A stretch of DNA of 64,000 bases, from NCBI GenBank assembly GCA_019914995.1, contig CM034129.1, forward strand, positions 5,965,725-6,029,724, given 5' to 3'. Below are positions 37,061-46,766 of this stretch, in pieces. Both the position numbers and the translations under genes were made by a program. Origin of the DNA: Acanthochlamys bracteata (taxonomy: Eukaryota > Streptophyta > Magnoliopsida > Pandanales > Velloziaceae). Below the pieces are notes generated by a model. The model was given only the letters and a program-made list of their open reading frames with translations, had not been told where the DNA came from and made no database searches. Positions within the stretch are counted from its first letter, which is position 1. Every line of letters begins with the position of its first letter.

Positions 37061-37188
37061 ACATTCAAATAGTAAACAATTTCAAAAGTTTAGTAAAAAA
37101 CTATAGTCAAGATAATGTTCATACAGTTAGAATAGTTATACAATCATTATTGAAATATTTCATTAGCAATTTCATCACGACACCTAAA

Positions 37189-38294
37189 TCAATATATATC
37201 ACTATCTCCAACGTTCAAATCTTCGGATTGAATGGTTGATGCACTGCCAGATGCTTCACTAGTTGATGGAACATAGATCTCACGTTCAGCCAGATAGAAT
37301 GCATCATCTGCAACATTTTTTCTTTTTATATAATTATGTATCGCCATTGTCGCAAGTACAATATCCGTTTGTACTCGTACTAGATATGCTGGCATGTTAG
37401 CCAATATTACAAATCGAGCTTTTCATACACCAAAAAATGCGTTCAATAATATTTCGACAGGAAGAATGTAAGTAGTTGAACTTTTCTTTTATCCCTCTTG
37501 GTTGCCGCAATTGAGATATAGTAGCACGTCGAAAATCATTCAAATGATATCTTATGTCCCGACCTTTATACGGACCCATGTATCCTTTCATATGCATGTA
37601 TCATGCATCTAGCAAATAATATTTATTTTCTTGTGGATGAGGAAACTTGAGTTCGGGCCTATTTAATGCTTCATTAAATATCCGGGAGTCGTGAGCAGAT
37701 CCTTCCCATCCAGCCCATGCAAATGTGAAACAAATGTTAAAATCACAGTCTGCCATAATATTCTGTGTGGCATAATCTTTCCGTCCAATATAAAAAATTG
37801 CCTCTGCTGGCGGTATTCTTGCTTTGATACGTGTGCCATCATAGCTCCAATACAATCCTACAATAGAAAATCTTTGATATTAGAATAATAAATTCAATAT
37901 AATTATATAGATTAATGTCGAAGATAGAATTGACTTCAAAAAATGTAAGATATCGTATATTTTGCGGTTTATGAAATCCGTAGCCTTCATTATATCTAGG
38001 ATGAGCCTTTATAATATCTGTAGCTAATCTCGTAACAGCAGATAACACTCTACGAAAGTGTCTACGGATTGTTTCACCCGAATGGTTGAACATGTCCTGA
38101 CATAATCTATTTCCAACACCATGACCACAAGTTAGTAGAAATATGGCAACTTCCTCATGCACTGACATGCGTCGTGTCGGCTTTAATCCGTATTTTTGTG
38201 TCAAATCCTCACATAGATCTTTAAAAACTGATATCTTCATTCGAAAATTTTGATAACATCTAACTTCATTTCCTTGTAATAATATCTCAGACAT
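37189..38294 (-). pseudogene. PIF/Harbinger DDE transposase (broken)
   Basis: Similar to plant HARBI1/ALP1-type DDE_Tnp_4 transposases. Exon 1 (from 38294) carries the helix-turn-helix-like region SVHEEVAIFLLTCGHG and HSGETIRRHFRRVL. After an intron (acceptor TTGTAG near 37,862) come the catalytic blocks: Asp of YDGTRIKARIP, Asp of GSAHDSRIF and Glu of NIIERIFW, so the DDE triad is preserved. Lesions: a 1-bp loss before YDGTR puts the acceptor-side frame out; a TGA replaces the Gly codon in the family's LDAGY motif (near 37,600); and a frameshift near 37,410 separates NIIERIFW from LANMPAYLVRVQ. The intron donor GTCAAT is also weak. The protein's role was cutting and joining the element's ends. 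Confidence 0.85.
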
Positions 38295-38728
38295 AAACAG
38301 AAATATGGCAACATCTAACGTTGGTTGCGAGTAACTTCTTCATCGTCACTAACAATCCAGAAATCCATTTAACTGCAATTACATAAGCAACTCTCAAATA
38401 TAAATCAACTATCACAATATATACTAAATAATATATAATATATATAAACCATTGTAGGATCAATTTAGAAATAATTTTCGAAAATATCCAACAAAGTATA
38501 CAATAATATAACAAACATTTTAAGCCAACAATAAAATAAACATCACAATATTTAATTACTCATGCAATAAACATCACAATATTTTACTATTACAATAAAA
38601 CTAATAAACCTACAACATCATTGTACCTCTTAAGCATAACAAATATTAAATATTAAAATACAACATTACATATTAAACTAATTGTTTTTGTTTTGACCCG
38701 GACCATAAGTATCATAATGTCACTGCAG

Positions 38729-39685
38729 TCATCTGTAACGATCGTCATTGTCCACGCTCATGAACATATCTCGATTATCTCTTTTGCACATCATACTTAA
38801 TGCAAAATTCCATAACGGATAGTTCGTCCGTAAACCAGAAAAAGCTTTCAATATTTCAACGCATTGTTTGGCACTTGTTGCTTCCGCCACTTCAATTCGG
38901 CTTGTTTCCTTCGCAATCTGTAGAAGTTCATGAATATCCTCCCTCATCGCAGCAGTAACTGACGACTTTTTCTTCTTAGCAATGTTTCTTGCTCTAACAA
39001 ATCTTTCGGACCCATAGCTATCAGTAGGGAATAAATCGCTATCAGTCACAATATGAGGAGGTACATGCGGGGAAGCATTCCCTTCATCCGGACTATTCCC
39101 ACTACCTTTCACATTCTTGCTAGCTTGGGTTTCTTGACTCTCCCGTTGGGCCTGTGATGCTGCCCAAGCTTGCGTACCATTGGCAGTAACTCTCTCAAAT
39201 AAGATTTCGTAATAATCACGAATCAAAGACAAATTTTTACCCTTAAATTTTTTGAACTTAGGCTCTGCCTATATACATAACAATTAGGTTAGTGTGCGTC
39301 ATAATAAAATAGAAATATAATGCTATGTAACTATAATTACCTTAATTTTTGAATCCCACAAATCATCATCTGCATCAATTGTATTACGAGTATGATCCCA
39401 TCCTAAACCAGACTCTCCACGCATTAATGACTTATAGTCTTTCCACTCAGCTTTCATGGATTCCCATTTGTTTTTCAATTGCTTACGTTCCAGAACTTCT
39501 CCAGTGACCTCATACAGGATTTGTTCAATATTTTCCCACCCTTGTGAATTGAAATGTATTGTTGGCCTATTACCTTTGAGTATTTCTTGTTCACTAAACT
39601 CAATAAATTTCAAAAGCACACAGTCTGTCCATCTGAAATTTTTAGAGGTTTTGTCTTGACGCTTTCTCTTTCCAGAATCTTCCAT
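38729..39685 (-). CDS. Harbinger Myb/SANT-like DNA-binding protein (intact)
   Basis: Two coding exons, 39685-39341 and 39268-38729, encode 294 residues without interruption. The N-terminal part is a Myb/SANT-like domain as found in Harbinger ORF1 and plant L10-interacting Myb proteins: FRWTDCVLLKFIEFSEQE, then KQLKNKWESMKAEWKDYKSL, about residues 14-90. A low-complexity Ser/Asn/Pro linker and a C-terminal helical region (VAEATSAKQCVEIL) follow. In this family the protein binds subterminal repeats and brings the transposase into the nucleus. A spliced leader is likely: the start codon directly follows an acceptor GCTTAG, and a GC-rich exon at 41185-41390 ends in a good donor (GAG|GTAAGC), giving a 1.5-kb intron. 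An intact ORF beside a broken transposase suggests recent loss or residual selection. Confidence 0.85.
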
Positions 39686-39764
39686 CTAAGCATTATAAAA
39701 AAAACTAATCAAATTCTCAATAGTAAGGTTTTAAATTGCTACTTACAAAATAAATGAGTTTTGG

Positions 39765-40350
39765 ATTTAGGTTTTAGAATTAGGGTTTCGATAAAGGGTT
39801 TAGGTATATGTTAGGCTTTATGTAAGAGTTTTAGGTTTTGGGTTTTGGTTTATATAAGGATCTTAGGTTTAGGTTTAGGTTTAGGTTAGACTTTAGATAA
39901 GAATTTTAGTTTTAGATAAAGTGTTTTAGATTTTGGTCTAGATTAGGCTTTAGGTAATGGTTTTAGGTTTTCGTTTTAGGTTTAGATAACGGACTTAGAT
40001 TTTGGTCTAGATTATGCTTTAGGTAATGGTTTTAGGTTTTGGGTTTAGGTTTAGATAATGGACTTTTAGGTTTTGGTCTAGATTATGCTTTAGGTAATGG
40101 TTTTAGGTTTAGGGTTTAGGTTTTAGATATGGGTTTTAGGTTTTGGTCTAGGTTAGGTTTTATATAGGTAAGGGTTTTGGGTTTTGAATTTAGATTTAGA
40201 TAAAGGTTTTAGGTTTAGGAGTATAGGTTAGGCATTAGATAAGAGTTTTAAGTTTAGATAAGGGTTTTAGGTTTTGGTCTAGATTAGGCTTAAGTTACTG
40301 GTTTTAGGTTTTGAGTTTAGAAAGGTTTAGATCTAGAGGTTAGACTTTAT
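39765..40350. repeat. Telomere-like minisatellite in the Myb leader intron
   Basis: About 590 bp of degenerate tandem sequence built from ttttaggttt, gggtttaggttt and units of about 60-66 bp containing tggtctagattaggctttag, then gtaatggttttagg. Perfect TTTAGG repeats occur near 39,865. It is close to, but not the same as, the plant telomere repeat TTTAGGG. It lies within the inferred 39686-41184 intron of the transposon gene. Confidence 0.85.
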
Positions 40351-41184
40351 GTAGGTAAGAGTTTATTCTACAAGCCACAATCACCTATATAAATAAAAGC
40401 ACAAAAATAATCCATTCAACCTATATACAAGCCATAATTATCAACTATTACCTTCTCAAATACATAGAACAAAAGTTTATGGAAAGGACAAAAGATATTC
40501 TTCAATATATTCATCATTTTCTCCTATTTTTTTGCAAACTTTTTACTGATTTATGTACTAGCTGTTAAAAAGCTGAAAAACATTAGAATCTATAAGCTAT
40601 TAATTTTATTAGATTCTGATTCTTAATGATCATAACTAAACCAGCCCTACTAAACATTAGAATCTAACAATGCTTCACCTATTGCTGTACATATATGCTC
40701 TGTACAGCTATCAGCACTCTACATCGACAATCAAGCATTTAAAATAATTTGCATAATCATAGAGTTAAGGCACCAGCAATTTTGTTAAAATTGTTCTTCC
40801 ATAATGTGAATATTAATAAGATCAACAGATAAAAACATAAAAGTTAAAAAATCACTGAAGAAATTACAAAATTGTTACATATAAGCTTAACAGCAACAAA
40901 CCTGCAAACACTTACAAAATTTGAACTAGATTGCCAAAAATTATTAATCAAACAAAAATCCAGAAGTCTAGATACAAAAACTCAAACTGACAATAAGATA
41001 CCGATAATCAGAACCAAAACTTAGACCATAACTAAATTGAACGAGAAAGAAAAATTCTATTCACTACGGAAAAACTTTTTTTATGTTCCAAGACTCAACT
41101 TCATCCAATCGTTTCAAATAAATAGAAAGAAAAATAAAAATCATTCTATTAAATTTTGAAAGAAGAAGAAGAATCTGTGCTTAC

Positions 41185-41390
41185 CTCTTCGCAGCCGTCT
41201 CCGCGCTCACGAGCTCGGTTGGCGGCGCTGCAACAACTCTGAAATTAGCAAATGGTGAAGAGAAGGAGGCGAGAAAGCGAAGCTTAGCGTCGGAGAGTTC
41301 TTAAACAAGAGATTGTCGGAGAATAAAAGAAGAAGGCGTGAAACAAAGAAACCCTACGAGCCTGGCGAAAAAAATGAGAAATTATCGGAT
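41185..41390 (-). promoter_or_regulatory. Probable 5' leader exon of the Harbinger Myb-like gene
   Basis: A GC-rich island in an AT-rich end, containing on the minus strand an AGGGTTTC telo-box-like motif near 41,352 and ending at 41185 with GAAGAG|GTAAGC. It lies 250 bp inside the right terminus, the expected place for a promoter and leader. The start point of transcription is inferred. Confidence 0.5.
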
Positions 41391-41644
41391 GAATTGATGA
41401 TAAAAATTTTATATATACGTATGTAATTATGTTAACTTAACAGGGTCAACAATATTATTTCTTCCAATCAGATAAAAAAGTTGCGTGTGACTTTTTCAAA
41501 AAAGTTACTCAGAGTAACTTTTGATTTTGTGACTTTTAAGTTACAAAAATTACTTATAAGTTACATAACCAAATACCCCATATTTATTGTTTGGAGCTTT
41601 TTTTAATTTATAAGTTAAAAAAAGCCAATCCAAACGGGCTCTTA

Positions 41645-44270
41645 ATCTCAATTTGAATAATTCAGCAGACGTGTTCGACTTGATTTGATTTTTTTAAATT
41701 GGGAATTTGATTTGTTAATTTAAAGATCAAATTAGGAATTACAATATAAGAGAACCGATATGTAGGTATAGCGACATATATAGCGAGTAAAAAAATAAAG
41801 TATGATGCTTAAAACTAGTGTTTCACTCCAAATTTTCTCAAACTTTAGAGGAAACCGACGCCGCATAAATTTCATATTAGTTTTAAAAGAAGAGAATATA
41901 TTTAATTATCGCATAAATTTCACTACAAAAAATGTATAACTAAGGTACCAATTCACATTTCCCAAATAGGACATAAAAAGCTATACTTTGTATTATTAAC
42001 ATGCTGTTCAGTAACTGTTAGGTAAATGGAGGACCCAATTATTAGTCTTATATTTCAAAATCCGACTCATACATTAAAAGTTTTCGCTACTCGACGCAAA
42101 GCTTAAACCAATATATTGAACACTATTTAATTATGTGAACATTTTTTTATTTTAGTTTTCTATTTATATAAGACTAATCTAGCTAACATTATACCTACCA
42201 ATCGATGTTTCTCTTAAGAATGAATTGTCCATAATTTTTGTCATAGCACATCAAGTATTCCAAGCCAACTTGCTCTAAATTATTATTCGCTGTGTATCAC
42301 GTGAATCACATTTTTTTTACTAGCTCATTTCATCATCAATAGAAGTCACAATATGCATCGATCAACCTGAAGATAGCCGAACCTGCTTTAATACTTAAGA
42401 TAGCAAGATATAATCTATATGTTCAAAATTTCACTTCAATTCAAAATTTTAAATCAAAAATATTGAAAACTAAAACCACTGTTTATTTTATGTTTTTATT
42501 TATATAGAGTTAGTGGGGATAATCTAACTTATTCATATACTCAACATAACCAATTATTTAAACATACTTCAAATACGGGACTCCGAAAGCATGTCTAATT
42601 ACTTTCAACAAATTAGAGGGAAACTACAACTTCAATTTACACGTATTGCTGTAATATTTATATGACAAAGTCAAAGGTGCTATATAAATGAAAAAAATAA
42701 CATAAATATTTAAAAGTATTTATTTAAAAAAATAAAAAACTTTAGATATATTATTTTATAAAATTCTTTTAATACAAAAAGAATACATATAATTTTTTTA
42801 ATATATTTATCTATATTTTTTAATTTTTAAAAATAATTTTAAAAATTATACATAATCTTTTTAAAATTTAAAGAAAAATTTATTGAAATTGACAGCAGTT
42901 CCGAAGTTACTAGGTGAACTTCGAAGGATGTCGTGTATCTTCATAACTAATTTCAGCTACACGTGGGTACATTATGCCGAAGATACATGCGTAATATTGC
43001 AACATAATCAATTCTTTGTTTTGGAAATAATAATTTTGCTGAAACCATTGTGGACAGCGCTGAAGAATTGCGTAAAAACCACTTTGCATGCAACAGCAAA
43101 CTACATTACAAAAAAGCACGTACACACATTTGGGCCTTGAGTTGAGTCGGCCCACCAAACTGGCCTAGCAAGTATCAACGTAGCTGCAAGCAACCAGCAC
43201 ATCACTGCCGGTGAGGAAGCTCGTCAGCTCGCGGCAAGGAAGACGCTGCTCGTGGCTGAGGAAGACGTTTGGCATGATGCGGAAACTGGAGGAGATAGAG
43301 TAGATGCACGGCAAAACGGGAGCGGCGATTGTGGAGCCGATTGCGGAGGTGATCGAGTCGCAAGCAAGTGGCGAACAGATCTAACAGCTTTGGAGAAAGA
43401 AATTGCGGTGAAGTAGAAAACTGCATATATTGTAGCACTGTTTTTAAGCAAAAACAAAAGAAATTTGCGGTACAAGCAGTCGTGTGCACGTGCAGTTAGT
43501 TTGTTTCTCTGCCGCGAAATAGTATTTCTTGTTCTTTTCAGATGAGCAACTCATTACTAGTAGTTTTGATGTCCGTAAAAAAAATCGTTTTTTCTTTTAG
43601 ATTGGTGCAAAGTTTTTTGTGCAGATTTTTATGTTTTACCTTATATTTTGGGTTATATATTTATAAATTTTTTATATTTCTTTCGTTTATCAAAAGCGGC
43701 TTATTTTGATATTAACTTTTAGCTTTTTTATTTAAAAATAATAAAAGTTTATACAAAATTTTATGAGGTATAATTTATTTATATTTATATAGTTTTTAAA
43801 TAAAATTTTAGATATGTAAAAAGTTTATTAGAAAAAAAATTTGAAATATAAAGGTGAATGAAAAGCATTACCAAACCACCTCTAAGTGGTTTTTTCATCA
43901 TAAGCAAAATTAATGTTTTAGAAATCATTCATATTATTGTACCCTCAAATAGAGAAAACCATTATAATCTATATATTTAATACGTAAATAGAAATACGCA
44001 TTAATTAATACACTACCCGGTGAATGTTATGCTTTCATATACCAATTTATACATAATAAAAATATAGTGTTTGAAAAAAATTTAAAAGGAAATATATTTT
44101 TAAATTTTTTGAAAAACAAACTTTAATTTCTCTATTTTGTATACCGAAGAAATAATTCTGAATAAAACAATACATTGAAGTGACACCAACTGAATAAGAC
44201 AACAAATTATTACTTGAGCTCTAATTTTCTGAGTAACATGATCGTACGGAAGAAGTTGTTCAATGTTTAC
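41645..44270. other. Intergenic or former STP intron DNA
   Basis: Mostly AT-rich, with MITE-like AT tracts at about 42,690-42,880 and 43,640-43,880. A GC-rich island at 43,140-43,430 has several short open frames on both strands but no family resemblance; it might be a captured gene fragment. A small palindrome cgaagtt...aacttcg lies near 42,902-42,923. If the split-gene model is right, all of this was once intron 1 of the STP pseudogene. Confidence 0.4.
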
Positions 44271-44417
44271 CTGATATTCCAAGATCATAACCAAAGATGA
44301 GACCGCCGGTGCCGGCAACAAGGCAAGTGAAGAAGACGAACAGGGTCATGTTTAGGTGATATTCTTTCCACCTGCCATTATTACAGAATCAAATAAAGAA
44401 CTTGCACCTCCTGCCAT
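44271..44417 (-). pseudogene. Detached STP exon 1 (damaged)
   Basis: On the minus strand, MTLFVFFTCLVAGTGGL then IFGYDLGIS followed by G|GTAAAC matches STP exon 1, including the splice position and phase. No exon 2 follows within several kb. Two lesions are seen. Relative to copy 1, about 25 bp is missing between MAGG and KEY, shifting the frame so the start runs into TAA. A 39-bp tandem duplication (44371-44402 and 44410-44441) also spans the start codon, giving two ATGs, the outer one reading MAGGA as in copy 1. It is the only spare exon 1 for the STP pseudogene at 21673-28562. Confidence 0.85.
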
Positions 44418-45059
44418 TATTACAGAATCAAATAAAGAACTATGTATAACAGAAGAAACTAAGAAGACTCAAAACTAGGTTTCAAGGTTGATGGCGAAAG
44501 GGGAAAAGGTAGGAGGCCAAAATTAGACTGCATTTGGTTATCATATTTAGGTTATCCATGCTGGATAAAACTGTTTGATGATAATCTTACTAAACTAAAT
44601 CGCCAAATTTGGATTTTTCAACAGTTAATGGTCTGACTAATGACAAGGTAGGACCTATTTTTGAACGATAACAGATTAAGGCTTCGTTTGGGATTGAGTT
44701 TCCAGCTCGCTTCCTTTTAGCACTTCATGGAGGACTCACCGTTGAACTTGTTTTTGTTTTTGCTCTTCTTTTGTTTTTTGGGACAACATTAAACCATCTT
44801 TGAGCAAAAGTCATCTGCGTAACTGATTGTAAGCGTAACTTCAAACATCTACCTAACAACACCACTATCTGCACTCCAACATTAACATTTGATGATTTTC
44901 TTAAAAAATTGTTCTTTTTTTATCGAGCAATATCTTAATTGCTAAAACAAACCAAAGACCTACTTGATTACATTCTTTGATGACAAAATACAAATAAATT
45001 CATGAACAATATATATTAGCTACAAAGGTATAGACACCCAGTATTGCAAAAATACAAAC
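44418..45059. other. Intergenic: promoter side of STP exon 1 and 3' side of the ARM gene
   Basis: No coding frame. Contains the second half of the 39-bp duplication at its left edge. The 3' untranslated region of the ARM-repeat gene probably occupies its right edge. Confidence 0.4.
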
Positions 45060-46766
45060 TCACTGGTTCCAGATTCCATTTATGACACTTCGAATTCTGC
45101 TGGTAGATAGCTTCCTCATGATCTTATTAGCATCCATCAAGTTTTTTTCTGTGAGTTTCTCCAAAATTTTCAAATATTCAGAAGCCAAAATCTTTCTTCT
45201 TGCGCTACTGCTTTCACTTATAAGCACTAGAACTGACAGCAAGTATCTATTTTTTGCCGATTTCTCAGCTTCAGTATCAAGTAATCGGAGAATGTTATCT
45301 ATGTTACCATCTTGATGAACTATTTTATTCCTGTTATTCATTACTGAAGCCATTCTATATAGACCCTTGGCTGCAGTTTCACGGATTTCAGGACACTTGC
45401 TCTCCACAAGCTTCAAAAATTCTTGAATAAAACCAAGTTCGGCCATAACCTTGTTAGCCTCTTCAGATGCTTCACAGAGATGTAATGCTGCTGATAGAAC
45501 CGATTCCAGACTGCATAACTCGGTATTTTTAATAAGAAAGCCAAGTTTTTCGATGAATCCTAAAGACATTAAAGTATTCAAGGAATTTGAAGATGAAAAG
45601 CAGAATCCTTCAATAGCCCAAAGAGCAATTGCTCTTGCCTTTGGCGAATACGAAGCGTTATAATCTAGAACACTTGCAAGTGTTCCGACAATTCCTTCTG
45701 TGACAACCTTCCGTTTGATGCTGTTATCCTCATTGGCTAATTGATGAAGGAAGGCTATGGCTTGCATCTGAGAGACTTCATTGTCGAATTTTGAAACCTT
45801 TAGCAGAACAGAGACAAGGCCTTCTTCCAACATGAATGCTTTGATTTCATCAACACCACTAAGGTTCTTAAGCACAGCGCAAGCCGAAGCTTTCAACACT
45901 TCGCTACTTGTGTCATTGTTGCAGATATCGAGAAGCACTGGAACTCCACCATGAGCTGAGACAGACCATGAATTATTAGAATTCTCAGTTAGTCTCTCCA
46001 AACATCTAGCAGCCTTTTCTTTAGAGAGTTCACTACCATTCTCCAACACCCGAACAAGTTTTGGAGTCGCGCCTTCCATGACCAAAACTCCTCTGTAAGA
46101 ATTGAGTGCTGATATAAACTCAACCACCTTCACAGCTTCATGTTGAATTTGCTTGTCCTCTTCTTCAAGAAGAGATGTCAGAACACTAGCGCCATCAGCT
46201 ATGTCAACAGCAATAATCCCTGCGTACTTCTCGTCTTCATGGAGGGCTTCGTTCAAAGAAGAGAGAGCACCAGCCTTCATTTCTGAGCTTCCAACCCTCA
46301 ACCTTGAGAAAAGATCATTAACGTAGAAGCAAATCTCTTCTCGAGGTGCACCAACAGCAGGTTTTGATACAACAATTGCTCGAGTAGGTGTTACAGTCCC
46401 TGACACATACATTTCATCCATTCGACGAATATGGCGATCTAACTTTGAGATAGCAACATCAAGATCGCTCCTTAACTGTAATCTCCCTCCAATGTAGGAC
46501 CCATCTCCAAACTTCTGTATTTCCTTCACTGTCAAAGTTATCTCTTGCAATAACTCCACAAAGGAAGAACTCTCACCTGAGCTTTTGCTCCAAGTCACAT
46601 ACATCAGGCCAGTGGAAAGTTGCTCTAGCTTGGACCGGATAACTTGCCATTTGAGAAAGAATGATTTGTTGGCATAGGTAGAAGAGATCGAGCCATAGAT
46701 GTCTTGAAGCAATTGACTAGAATTGATGTCTATTGGATGCTTCTCTTCACCTTGCTCTTTGTTCAT
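45060..46766 (-). CDS. Armadillo-repeat protein, single exon
   Basis: One uninterrupted 568-residue frame starting at an ATG. The first 110 residues form an all-helical N-terminal region (LLQEITLTVKEIQKFGDG, LRSDLDVAISKLDRHIRRM) of the kind found before ARM repeats in plant PUB/ARO-type proteins. From about residue 160 onward there are tandem armadillo-type helices, e.g. KAGALSSLNEAL, IQHEAVKVVEFI, SKEKAARCLERLTE, VLKASACAVLKNLSG, SQMQAIAFLHQLAN, PKARAIALWAIEGF and IRETAAKGLYRMAS. There is no U-box, signal peptide or membrane segment. Intronless plant ARM proteins of about 550 residues exist (my recollection is of Arabidopsis At2g05810/At5g50900-like genes). Their function is poorly known; ARM arrays generally bind protein partners. 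The complete frame and unbiased composition indicate a live gene. Confidence 0.9.
   Translation of the reverse strand: MNKEQGEEKHPIDINSSQLLQDIYGSISSTYANKSFFLKWQVIRSKLEQLSTGLMYVTWSKSSGESSSFVELLQEITLTVKEIQKFGDGSYIGGRLQLRSDLDVAISKLDRHIRRMDEMYVSGTVTPTRAIVVSKPAVGAPREEICFYVNDLFSRLRVGSSEMKAGALSSLNEALHEDEKYAGIIAVDIADGASVLTSLLEEEDKQIQHEAVKVVEFISALNSYRGVLVMEGATPKLVRVLENGSELSKEKAARCLERLTENSNNSWSVSAHGGVPVLLDICNNDTSSEVLKASACAVLKNLSGVDEIKAFMLEEGLVSVLLKVSKFDNEVSQMQAIAFLHQLANEDNSIKRKVVTEGIVGTLASVLDYNASYSPKARAIALWAIEGFCFSSSNSLNTLMSLGFIEKLGFLIKNTELCSLESVLSAALHLCEASEEANKVMAELGFIQEFLKLVESKCPEIRETAAKGLYRMASVMNNRNKIVHQDGNIDNILRLLDTEAEKSAKNRYLLSVLVLISESSSARRKILASEYLKILEKLTEKNLMDANKIMRKLSTSRIRSVINGIWNQ

Larger units (their letters stand above)
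34051..41641 (-). mobile_element. PIF/Harbinger transposon (7.6 kb)
   Basis: It is flanked by TTA on both sides (34048-34050, 41642-41644). The termini are imperfect inverted repeats (AGGCTTTTTGGAT at left; reverse complement of right GAGCCCGTTTGGAT). It encodes the two proteins expected of PIF/Harbinger elements, both on the minus strand: a Myb/SANT-like DNA-binding protein (38729-39685) and a DDE_Tnp_4 transposase (37189-38294). The transposase is broken, so the copy is no longer autonomous. It also contains a long TA dinucleotide run, a GC-rich repeated segment, a T-rich minisatellite and a telomere-like minisatellite, listed separately. Confidence 0.9.

Noticed and set aside
39860-39885. 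True interstitial telomere
   Set aside because: The unit is TTTAGG mixed with longer degenerate units, not a run of TTTAGGG, and it lies inside a transposon intron.
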